Below, in pieces: positions 53,844 through 62,034 of a DNA stretch of 64,000 nt. The first letter of the stretch is position 1. Each line of letters starts with the position of its first letter. A program made the position numbers and the translations under genes. This DNA is from Sulfitobacter dubius (lineage in GTDB: Bacteria > Pseudomonadota > Alphaproteobacteria > Rhodobacterales > Rhodobacteraceae): contig NZ_FOPG01000004.1 in the NCBI RefSeq assembly GCF_900113435.1, positions 1 through 64,000 of the forward strand, in the 5' to 3' direction. The notes below the pieces were generated by a model, which made no database searches, was not told the origin of the DNA, and worked only from the letters and a program-made list of their open reading frames with translations.

Positions 53844-55087
53844 TGATCAATCCCCGTCTTGCCGTCGTCGTGAAAGGATGGCCCCGCCTGTCGGAAACTT
53901 TCATCGCGCAAGAACTCGTGGCGTTGGAGGAGGCGGGCCTTGATCTAGACATCTGGTCGCTGCGCCACCCGACTGACAAGAAGACCCATGCGCTTCATGC
54001 CCGGTTGCAGGCGCCAGTGCGCTATCTGCCTGAGTATCTCCGAGATGAGCCGCGCCGGGTGGCAGAGGCCATGGGTGCCGCGGCGTCCCTGCCCGGTTTC
54101 GACGCTGCCGCCGATGCCTATGCCCGCGACGTTTCCCGCGATGACACTGCAAACCGGCGGCGACGCTGGGGGCAGGCCTGCGTCATGGCACATGAGATGA
54201 CGCAGGATGTCGGGGGCCTCTATGCTCATTTTCTGCACACACCCGCATCCGTGGCGCGTTATGTGTCGATCCTACGTGGCTTGCCGTGGTCTTTTTCGGC
54301 TCATGCCAAAGACATCTGGACCTCTCCTGAATGGGAGTTGCGCGAGAAACTGTCGCCGGAGCACCATGGCGCGACATTCGGCGCGACCTGTACCGGTTTC
54401 GGAGCAGAGCACCTGCAAAGGTTGGCCGACAACCCGAGCCGCGTCAGCCTTGTGTATCACGGGTTGGACCTTGCCCGTTTTCCTGCCCCGCCAGATCGCG
54501 CGATGCGCGGGGATGGCAGCCCACTCAGGTTGATGTCAGTCGGGCGGCTGGTGGAAAAGAAGGGCTTTGATAATCTGATCGATGCGCTTGCGCTGCTGCC
54601 GGACAACCTTGATTGGCATTGGACCCATATCGGCGGTGGCACGCTGGATGCGCAGATGCGCGACCGCGCCGCCGACCGGGGAGTCGCAGAACGTATCACC
54701 TGGCGAGGCGCGTGCGACCAACTTGAGGTGATTGAAGCGATGCGCGCCAATGACCTGTTCGTTCTTCCGTCTCGGGTGGCCGAGGATGGTGACCGGGATG
54801 GTTTGCCGAATGTCCTGATGGAGGCCGCAAGCCAGAAACTCCCCATTCTAAGCACGCCGGTTTCCGCCATTCCAGAGTTCATTGAGGATGGCACCCACGG
54901 GTTACTGCGCAGCGACGACCCGATCGTGCTGGCACAGACCATCGCCGCCTTTGCCGCCGACCCTTCCACCGGGCCGCGTCTGGCCGAGGCCGCGCATCGG
55001 CGCTTGATCCAAGACTTCACCATGGCGCCCGGCATCGCTCAGCTTGATCACCGTCTGCGGGCCATGCTCGGCCAAACGGCCGAATGA
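53840..55087 (+). CDS. Glycosyltransferase family 4 (first of two)
   Basis: This 415-residue retaining GT-B transferase opens with KGWPRLSETFIAQELVALEE, typical of colanic-acid-type GT4 enzymes. SVGRLVEKKGFDNLIDAL near residues 233-250 and the DGLPNVLMEAASQKLP donor-binding block near 318-333 follow. It overlaps neighbours by 4 bp on both sides and is thus coupled to the MurG-like gene upstream and the second GT4 gene downstream. It transfers a sugar from a nucleotide donor to a growing glycan; specificity unknown. Confidence 0.88.
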   Translation: MMINPRLAVVVKGWPRLSETFIAQELVALEEAGLDLDIWSLRHPTDKKTHALHARLQAPVRYLPEYLRDEPRRVAEAMGAAASLPGFDAAADAYARDVSRDDTANRRRRWGQACVMAHEMTQDVGGLYAHFLHTPASVARYVSILRGLPWSFSAHAKDIWTSPEWELREKLSPEHHGATFGATCTGFGAEHLQRLADNPSRVSLVYHGLDLARFPAPPDRAMRGDGSPLRLMSVGRLVEKKGFDNLIDALALLPDNLDWHWTHIGGGTLDAQMRDRAADRGVAERITWRGACDQLEVIEAMRANDLFVLPSRVAEDGDRDGLPNVLMEAASQKLPILSTPVSAIPEFIEDGTHGLLRSDDPIVLAQTIAAFAADPSTGPRLAEAAHRRLIQDFTMAPGIAQLDHRLRAMLGQTAE

Positions 55088-56160
55088 CCCTCGCCTTTTA
55101 TGCGCCGATGAAGCCACCGGACCATCCGGTGCCGTCTGGTGATCGCTCTATGGCACGCGCGCTGATCCGGGCGCTGGAAAGCGCGGGCCATACAGTCATC
55201 CTTGCCAGCCGACTGCGCAGCCGCGACGGCAAAGGTGATGCGACGCGACAACAGCAGATCACGGCAGAGGCGGATGCCACCCTACCCGCCCTAATCGCAC
55301 GCGGTCGTGCCGAGGGTTGGCGCGCGTGGATCACCTACCACACCTATTACAAAGCCCCCGACCTGATCGGCGGGCCGGTGGCGCAGGCGCTTGGCATCCC
55401 TTATGTGCTTGTCGAAGCCACCCGCGCGGCCAAGCGGCTTAGCGGGCCGTGGGCGCAGTATGCAACGGCCGCCGAGCGCGCCTGCGATCTGGCGGATGCT
55501 ATCTTTTATCTGACTGCCCGCGATGCCGAAGCCCTGCTGAAAGGTGCGCCGCCCGCGCAAAAATTGATCCACTTGGCCCCCTTTTTGACAGACGACACCC
55601 TGCCTGCCGCACCCTTTGCCTCAGATGGCCCGATGCTGAGCGTGGGCATGATGCGTCATGGCGACAAGCTCGCCTCTTACCGCATCATCGCCGAGGCATT
55701 GGCGCTGCTGCCGGATGATACTTGGCGGCTTGAGGTTGCTGGTGATGGCCCCGCGCGGGATGAGGTGAAGGCCCTGATGGCCCCCTTTGGGGAGAAGGTC
55801 ACCTTCCTTGGCAACCTAAATGCTGCCGATCTCGCTGCTACCTATGCCCGTGCCGAGCTGCTTTTTTGGCCGGGGGTGAACGAAGCCTTTGGATTTGTCT
55901 ATCTTGAAGCTCAGGCCGCAGGGCTACCGGTTGTGGCACAGGATCGTCCCGGCGTGCGGGAGGTGCTGGCGCGCGGAAATTACCCATCCACCGAAGATGG
56001 CCCCGTTGCCCTCGCCGCCAATCTGGCGCGTCTGCTAGATGACCCTGAAACCCGCCGTATTGCAGGGCGTGCCGCGCAAAAACACGTAGCCGATAATCAC
56101 CTGCTGCCCGCAGCCGTTGCAACCTTGACGCGCGGTCTTGCCAGCGTGGGGGTCACCTGA
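55084..56160 (+). CDS. Glycosyltransferase family 4 (second of two)
   Basis: This 358-residue GT-B protein has an N-terminal PPDHPVPSGDRSMARAL loop with the serine/glycine typical of the acceptor domain. The donor-site block is PGVNEAFGFVYLEAQAAGLP near residues 260-279, including the E-x7-E pattern. It shows little resemblance to the first GT4 beyond fold motifs. It is coupled on both sides (ATGA with the upstream gene, one-base overlap with the phosphatase gene). Role in the same glycan is inferred from the operon. Confidence 0.87.
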   Translation: MTLAFYAPMKPPDHPVPSGDRSMARALIRALESAGHTVILASRLRSRDGKGDATRQQQITAEADATLPALIARGRAEGWRAWITYHTYYKAPDLIGGPVAQALGIPYVLVEATRAAKRLSGPWAQYATAAERACDLADAIFYLTARDAEALLKGAPPAQKLIHLAPFLTDDTLPAAPFASDGPMLSVGMMRHGDKLASYRIIAEALALLPDDTWRLEVAGDGPARDEVKALMAPFGEKVTFLGNLNAADLAATYARAELLFWPGVNEAFGFVYLEAQAAGLPVVAQDRPGVREVLARGNYPSTEDGPVALAANLARLLDDPETRRIAGRAAQKHVADNHLLPAAVATLTRGLASVGVT

Positions 56161-56744
56161 TGCCCCGGTTGGCACTTTTGCGCCACGGGCATACCCCTTG
56201 GAACCGGGAGGGGCGAATACAAGGCCGGACAGATGTGCCGCTGGACGACGCGGCGCGCGCGCAATTGCAAGGGTTTTGCCTGCCTGCGCCATGGGACACC
56301 GCAAAGGTCTGGTCCAGCCCGCTGGCCCGTGCCTTTGAGACGGCCCAGATTGTCAGTGACCGAAACCCAGTGACTGATCCAGCCCTTATTGAGATGGATT
56401 TCGGAGACTGGGAAGGACGCAAGAGCCATGACCTATTTGCAGACACCACGTCCGGCTTTCGTCACATTGAGGATTGGGGCTGGCAGTTTTCCCCGCCGGG
56501 GGGCGAACGCCTAACAGACGTAAAAAACCGCCTGAACCGTTGGGCTGAAACACTGACGGAAGACGCGCTTGCGGTCTGCCATATCGGTGTGATGCGTGTC
56601 TTGATGGCGCAGGCAACGGGCTGGGATTTCCACGGCTCGGCCCCGTTTCAGATCAAGCGCAATCGGCTCTATATCATACACATTGCAGAGGGCCGCTGGC
56701 AGCTTGAAGACGGTTTCACCCGCCTTGTGGAGCGTGGCTTATGA
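56160..56744 (+). CDS. Histidine phosphatase (phosphoglycerate-mutase-like) family protein
   Basis: This 194-residue protein has the catalytic LLRHGHT motif (Arg8, His9, Gly10), the acid MDFGDWEGR near residues 79-87 and the second histidine in CHIGVMR (His141), so a phosphohistidine mechanism is expected. Family members remove phosphates from sugars, cofactors or proteins. A phosphatase inserted between glycosyltransferase genes suggests action on a sugar phosphate or prenyl-phosphate intermediate, but an ordinary metabolite phosphatase is also possible. It is coupled to both neighbours by overlaps. Confidence 0.88.
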   Translation: MPRLALLRHGHTPWNREGRIQGRTDVPLDDAARAQLQGFCLPAPWDTAKVWSSPLARAFETAQIVSDRNPVTDPALIEMDFGDWEGRKSHDLFADTTSGFRHIEDWGWQFSPPGGERLTDVKNRLNRWAETLTEDALAVCHIGVMRVLMAQATGWDFHGSAPFQIKRNRLYIIHIAEGRWQLEDGFTRLVERGL

Positions 56745-57877
56745 ACGTTATGATCGTTGTCACCCATCTGTTAGGAACGGGCCATCTGGCCCGCGCATTG
56801 AACCTTGCCCGCGCGTTTCAGGATGCGGGGCATACGGTTACTGTCGTGTCGGGCGGCATGCCGGTCCCTTTGCTGGATCGCGGCGATGTGCCCCTCGTAC
56901 AACTTCCCGCACTGCGGTCGGATGGCGTGGATTTCTCCCGGCTGTTGGACGCTGATGGCACTCCGGCGGATCCTGCGTTGCTGAATGCCCGCAAGGCCCA
57001 GATACTTGACGAATTTGAGCAACTATGCCCCGATGTTCTGATTACCGAGCTCTTCCCCTTCGGTCGCCGCACTCTACGCCACGAATTCTCCGCCTTGCTT
57101 GAGGCAGCCGATGCGCGGGCCGACCGCCCGCTTATTTGTGCTTCGGTGCGCGACATCTTGGCACCGCCCTCATCACTGGGAAAAGCTGAAAAGACGCATA
57201 GCATTGTGGACCGGTTTTATGATGCGGTTTTGGTTCATGCCGACCCGCAGGTCATGCAGCTTGACGCTTCTTGGCCTGTTTCCGCTGGCCTGCGTTCAAA
57301 GCTGCATTACACAGGTTTCATCGCCCCAACCGCCGCGGCGTCGCACAGCGAACAGGTTGGCAAAGATGAGATCATCGTCAGCGCGGGGGGCGGTGACGTT
57401 GGCGCGCATATTTTTTCTATGGCTCTGCGGGCTGCCCTGAGCGATGGGCGGGTATGGCGATTGTTGATTGGCGGGGCACAGGCAGACCGGCGCATCGCGC
57501 AGTGGCGCGCAGACGCACCTGCCAACATCATCATTGAAGCCGCACGGCCTGATTTTCGATCGCTGCTCCCTCATGCTGCCGCTTCGGTTTCGATGTGCGG
57601 ATATAACACTGCGATCGACGTATTGCAGGCCGGGTGTAAGTCGGTTTTCATCCCCTTCGATGCAGGGGCAGAGGTTGAGCAGACAATCCGGGCAAACGCG
57701 CTGGCTCAATTGCCGGGTATTGAGGTTCTGCCCAGTGCCGACCTGACGCCCGACAGCTTGCTGGACGCACTAAGCCGTCTTGCGCCTTTGCCCGAACGCG
57801 CAGGGGTCAGGACCGGTTTCGATGGGGCGGCTGAGACTGTTCGGCGCGTTGCGATGTTGCGGACACAGACAGCGTGA
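56741..57877 (+). CDS. MurG-like glycosyltransferase (second of two)
   Basis: This 378-residue GT-B protein has THLLGTGHLARALNLARAF at residues 7-25, a SAGGGDVGAH loop near residue 214 and SMCGYNTAIDVLQAG near 284-298. The layout parallels the product of 52623-53843, including GHL near the N-terminus and GYNT in the donor domain, so the two are likely distant paralogues. It overlaps the phosphatase gene (ATGA) and the deacetylase-like gene (GTGA). Substrates are unknown. Confidence 0.82.
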   Translation: MNVMIVVTHLLGTGHLARALNLARAFQDAGHTVTVVSGGMPVPLLDRGDVPLVQLPALRSDGVDFSRLLDADGTPADPALLNARKAQILDEFEQLCPDVLITELFPFGRRTLRHEFSALLEAADARADRPLICASVRDILAPPSSLGKAEKTHSIVDRFYDAVLVHADPQVMQLDASWPVSAGLRSKLHYTGFIAPTAAASHSEQVGKDEIIVSAGGGDVGAHIFSMALRAALSDGRVWRLLIGGAQADRRIAQWRADAPANIIIEAARPDFRSLLPHAAASVSMCGYNTAIDVLQAGCKSVFIPFDAGAEVEQTIRANALAQLPGIEVLPSADLTPDSLLDALSRLAPLPERAGVRTGFDGAAETVRRVAMLRTQTA

Positions 57878-58632
57878 CGGTTGACTGGTCCCCTCTGCGA
57901 ACAGAACTGGCCCGCTATCGCGCGGATGGATTGCGCCTGCCAATCTGGTGGCGGGACGATGATGCAACGGCCCCCACCCCTGCCTTGCACAGGCTGTTGG
58001 GGATCAGCGAAGAAATTGGCCTACCCGTACATATTGCCGTGATCCCCAAGACAGCCACGCCCGCGTTGGCTGAGATCGCAAAAGACAGGCACTCCATGAT
58101 CCCCGTCGTCCATGGTTGGGCGCATGAAAATCTTGCGCCAGAGGGGGCTAAGAAGGCTGAGTTTGGCCACCCGCACCCAGATGCAAGCACCAAAACCCAA
58201 GCCGGTTTGGCCCGCATGCGGCAGCTTTTCGGCCCCGATATGTTGGCGATGTTCGTACCCCCGTGGAACCGGATTAGCGCGGAATTGACAGCGGGCCTCG
58301 CCGCGCAAGGCTATGTGGCGCTTTCGACCTTCACGTCCCGCCGCGCCCGACGGGTAGCGGGGCTGGTCCAGATCAACACGCATGTTGACCCGATCGCTTG
58401 GCGTGCAGGCGGGGGGCTGGTTGCACCGGACGAGGTTATCGCAAAAGCGGTCGTGCTCTTGCAAGACCGGCGCGCGGGGCGGGCGGATGACACTGAACCA
58501 TTGGGGTTTCTCAGTCACCATCTGGTTCATGACAAAGCGATCTGGGATTTCTCGCGCGGCTTCCTGACCGAGCTGCTGGAAGGCGGCGCAAAACCTTGTG
58601 ACTTTCTACGACAGCCTATTGACCTGCCTTAG
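57874..58632 (+). CDS. Polysaccharide-deacetylase-like protein (copy 2)
   Basis: This 252-residue NodB/DUF2334-type protein starts with GTG overlapping the upstream TGA. It has WWRDDD at residues 25-30, the histidine pair HGWAH at 80-84 and MFVPPWNRI near residues 127-135. It is identical in length to copy 1 (41826-42584) and keeps the same motif order, so the two are clear paralogues in different operons. There is no signal peptide or membrane span. Removal of an acetyl group from an N-acetyl sugar is the family chemistry; the actual target is unknown. Confidence 0.82.
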   Translation: MTVDWSPLRTELARYRADGLRLPIWWRDDDATAPTPALHRLLGISEEIGLPVHIAVIPKTATPALAEIAKDRHSMIPVVHGWAHENLAPEGAKKAEFGHPHPDASTKTQAGLARMRQLFGPDMLAMFVPPWNRISAELTAGLAAQGYVALSTFTSRRARRVAGLVQINTHVDPIAWRAGGGLVAPDEVIAKAVVLLQDRRAGRADDTEPLGFLSHHLVHDKAIWDFSRGFLTELLEGGAKPCDFLRQPIDLP

Positions 58633-58728
58633 ATTTTCATGACTAACGCCTCTTCCCGCACGCTCGGCTAAACAGCTCTGCCCCTAAGCCGGAAAAATCG
58701 CTATATACCTCTGACACTCGAATAACGG

Positions 58729-61700
58729 ATGGCCTTGATGGATAAGAGCCTCTTTCAGTTCATCTGGAAAAACTCCAAACGAAACCAGTTTGTGTTGCTG
58801 GCCATCACGGTGCTGACGTTTCCGTTGCTTTATATCTCGCTAGAGCTGCCCAAGCGTATCATCAACGATGCGATTGGCGGCACTGGCGCGGATATCGATA
58901 TCCTTGGGATCACCCTGACCCAAGTGGAATTTCTCTTGGTTCTCTGTGTCGGGTTTCTTCTGTCTGTGCTGGCGAACGGGCTGCTGAAAATGCGGCTCAA
59001 CACGATGAAAGGTGTCCTATCTGAACGGTTACTGCGGCGGTTCAGGTTTCAGCTTTTATCGCGCATGCTAAAGTTTCCGCGCCCATTTTTCCGCTCGACC
59101 AGCCAGGGCGAACTGGTGTCCATGGTAACATCAGAAGCCGAGCCGATGGGTGGCTTGATGGGCGATATGCTCTCGCAACCCGTATTTCAGTTCGGGCAGA
59201 TGCTTACGATTCTGGTGTTCCTCTTCGCCCAAAGCTTTTGGTTCGGGCTGGTGTCCATCGCTCTCATACCATTGCAAGCCTGGATCATTCCAAGATTGCA
59301 GCGTCAAGTCAGCTTGCTCAACAAAGACCGGATTCAAGAAGTGCGCAAACTGGCCGCCGAGATCGGTGAGACGGCAGCAGGTGTCAGCGACATTCGCAGA
59401 AATGGTGGCGCGCGCCACAGGATGTCACTGTTTTCCAACCGGCTTGGCTTCTTGTTCAGCATCCGCCTAGAGCTGTACAAAAAGAAGTTTTTCATGAAGT
59501 TCCTGAACAACTTCATCAATCAGCTGACGCCATTTTTCTTCTATTCTGTCGGGGGATACCTCGCGATCAGCGGGGAAATCACCGTTGGCGCGCTTGTCGC
59601 GGCATTGGCGGCCTACAAAGACCTGTCGTCGCCGTGGAAAGAGCTGCTTACCTACTACAACCAAGCGCAAGATATGTCATTGCGTTGGGAAGTCGTTACC
59701 GAAAAATTCGCCCAAGATACGATTGTCGACGAAGCATTGTTCGAAGGCACGCCCGACACCTTACCGGATCTGAATGGCGATATTGAACTGCGCAATGTGA
59801 CTGTGCTGAATGACAACGGCTTCCCGGTTCTCGAAGACATCAACCTCGTCCTGCCCAAAGGCGCGCGCATTGCCATCAAAGCCAAGAATGAAACCGCCGC
59901 ATTGGCGCTCGCCGATGTTCTGACGCGTGAGGTTATCCCCTCTCGTGGTGAGGTACGTATCGCCGGGCACGCGCTGAATGAGCTGCATCAGGCCACTATT
60001 GCCAACAAGATCGGTTATGCCAGTTCGACCCCCTATATCTTTCAGGGGACGATCGGCGAAAACCTGTTGATGCCTTTCAAAAACAAGCCCGTCGCCGTTG
60101 AACCCTTTCTGGATGACATCGCTCTGTGGCAAGCAGAAGCCGCCCTTACAGGCAACAGTACTGACCCGTTCGGCATGGATTGGATAGAGCCCGGCCTTGC
60201 GGGTCTGACCTCCTCAAATGAAATCCGCGACTGGTGGTTTCACTTGGTCGAGGCCATGGGCATCGACGATTTCATGGTGCGGCGCGCCCTAAGCTCTTGC
60301 GTGGACCCCAACACCCAGTGGGAATTGACAAATGCGATTGTTCGGCTTCGCCCAAAGATCGCCAAACGGCTGGCTGAGGCGGGGCTTAACGATGTCGTAG
60401 ACGCCTTTGACCCGGCCAAGTTCAGCCCGGTTTCGCCGCTAGGCACCAACCTTCTTTATGCACTGCCGACCCGCATGCTCCCTCAGGAATCGTTGGCACA
60501 AGAGGAAAAATTCATCCAGATTTTGCGCGACCATGGTCTTGTCAATGAACTGGCTCAGATTTCGGCTGGGGTTATCGAAGGGCTTACCGCGACCTTTGGA
60601 ACAGAGGATATGAACCACCCGCTGTTCCGACGGCTTAATCTGTCGGATGAACTGTACCTCCGTCTGGGTGAGATCGCGAAAAAGCGACGAGAAGTCGGCG
60701 ACGCTGGGCTGCCACCAGAAGATTTTTCCCTCATGCTTACGGTGCCTTTCGCGTTTTCCGCAGAGCAGATCGGCCCCACATTCCGCGATGCTTTGCGGGA
60801 ACGAATTCTTGATATCCGCAGGGAAAGCGCCGCGCAAATGGTCGCTGAACTTGATGGGCTATTCGAAAAAATCGATCCGAAGAAATACATCCCCGTGATG
60901 TCGGTCTTGGGCAATGCAATTTTCGGAAGAATCTCAAGCTTGGCCGGTGCCCGGGAAAAGCAGGTTGAGGACATTGTTGTCGCGGTGCTTGATGAACATG
61001 GGCTAAGAGGGCTGGTCGCCCAAAGCATCTTCGATCTACCGACCACCCCAGGCGGCGACAACATCCCCTCCGTGTTCCGCGAGCGCATCTCGTTCAGCCG
61101 TGCAGGGATCAAGAAGCCTGACATTCTGATCCTGCAAAACGCCATGGCCAATCATGACAGCGACATGCGGTCCCGAATGCGGGAACGGATCAGTGAGCTA
61201 CTGCCCGATGCGACCAAAATCTTCATAGAAAAGAAGTTCTCCAATCCGGAATACTATGACCTTTTCGTTGAGATTGAGGATGGCCGCATAGACGGTGTGG
61301 CCCGTGATGACGAGAGATTGGACGAAGACGCGCGTAAGGATTTGAACCGCAAGCTACGCGCTGTCGCCCAAGCTGAGCTTTTCCAAGGATTAGACCGCAA
61401 GCAGCAACGTCTTCTGGCCTTCAGCGCGCAGTGGTATGAACCAAAGACAGGGCAGGTAATCTTCAGCGCAGAGCAAAAAGCAGACGCCGCCTATCTCTGC
61501 GTGTCAGGCTCGGCGGGATTGTATTGGCCCGAAAGCGAGACATCGAATGTTCTGCTATCTGAAATCGTGCCCGGACGGCTGATCGGCGATCTTTCCGTAA
61601 TCATGAACGAAGACCGCACGATGAATTTGGTCGCTCTCGAAGACAGTAAATTTTTGCGGATTGGCGCGCAGGAGCTGCTGGCAGTGATCGAAAACGATAC

Positions 61701-61842
61701 CGCAGTCGCCACAAGCCTGCTGCGCTCCGTTGCCAGCCACCTGACAGGTGCGGCAGAGAGGTTGCGCGAAACGCGGGTGTTTGCGGTCGAACAAGGGGTG
61801 GACCTTGCGGAATTGAATGCGAGAACGATGGAGCGGCGTTAA
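58729..61842 (+). CDS. ABC-exporter-like protein with degenerate ATPase and C-terminal cyclic-nucleotide-binding-like domain
   Basis: This protein has 1037 residues. Residues about 19-300 form an ABC exporter membrane domain with at least four hydrophobic blocks. The nucleotide-binding domain begins near 350 but every catalytic motif is altered: Walker A reads AKNETAALA (385-393, Ala391 at the lysine position), the Q-loop glutamine is Ser433, Walker B reads ILILQN (Gln803, Asn804 for Asp-Glu) and the H-loop histidine is Lys835. The signature is unrecognisable near 782-795. About 320 residues of unknown sequence (455-780) split the domain. Residues about 882-1000 resemble a cyclic-nucleotide-binding fold with IGDLSVIMNEDRT. 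It lies 96 bp after the glycan operon. Confidence 0.85.
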   Translation: MALMDKSLFQFIWKNSKRNQFVLLAITVLTFPLLYISLELPKRIINDAIGGTGADIDILGITLTQVEFLLVLCVGFLLSVLANGLLKMRLNTMKGVLSERLLRRFRFQLLSRMLKFPRPFFRSTSQGELVSMVTSEAEPMGGLMGDMLSQPVFQFGQMLTILVFLFAQSFWFGLVSIALIPLQAWIIPRLQRQVSLLNKDRIQEVRKLAAEIGETAAGVSDIRRNGGARHRMSLFSNRLGFLFSIRLELYKKKFFMKFLNNFINQLTPFFFYSVGGYLAISGEITVGALVAALAAYKDLSSPWKELLTYYNQAQDMSLRWEVVTEKFAQDTIVDEALFEGTPDTLPDLNGDIELRNVTVLNDNGFPVLEDINLVLPKGARIAIKAKNETAALALADVLTREVIPSRGEVRIAGHALNELHQATIANKIGYASSTPYIFQGTIGENLLMPFKNKPVAVEPFLDDIALWQAEAALTGNSTDPFGMDWIEPGLAGLTSSNEIRDWWFHLVEAMGIDDFMVRRALSSCVDPNTQWELTNAIVRLRPKIAKRLAEAGLNDVVDAFDPAKFSPVSPLGTNLLYALPTRMLPQESLAQEEKFIQILRDHGLVNELAQISAGVIEGLTATFGTEDMNHPLFRRLNLSDELYLRLGEIAKKRREVGDAGLPPEDFSLMLTVPFAFSAEQIGPTFRDALRERILDIRRESAAQMVAELDGLFEKIDPKKYIPVMSVLGNAIFGRISSLAGAREKQVEDIVVAVLDEHGLRGLVAQSIFDLPTTPGGDNIPSVFRERISFSRAGIKKPDILILQNAMANHDSDMRSRMRERISELLPDATKIFIEKKFSNPEYYDLFVEIEDGRIDGVARDDERLDEDARKDLNRKLRAVAQAELFQGLDRKQQRLLAFSAQWYEPKTGQVIFSAEQKADAAYLCVSGSAGLYWPESETSNVLLSEIVPGRLIGDLSVIMNEDRTMNLVALEDSKFLRIGAQELLAVIENDTAVATSLLRSVASHLTGAAERLRETRVFAVEQGVDLAELNARTMERR

Positions 61843-62034
61843 AATTAGTTTTGTAGATTACTGCGCGGAAGCTGGCAGAGTATGAAGTGAGGCCCATGTG
61901 CTGGAGCATGGAAATCCTGTGAGCCAAGCTGTCGCGGCACTTGTTTCTCTTATCACTTCACTACGACGATCCCCCTCTGGTTGCCGCCTTCAAAGCCGCG
62001 TAAAAGCAACCGCAAAACCCGGGGGAGCAAAACG

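Noticed and set aside
60555-61151. 198-residue minus-strand open frame inside the pseudo-ABC gene
   Set aside because: It is Ser/Arg/Ile-rich, typical of a complement-strand shadow, and has no ribosome site.
59860-61160. Possible frameshift or fusion error explaining the degenerate ATPase motifs
   Set aside because: The frame is continuous with normal codon use; the segments before and after align in frame with ABC ATPase strands, so the motif losses look genuine.
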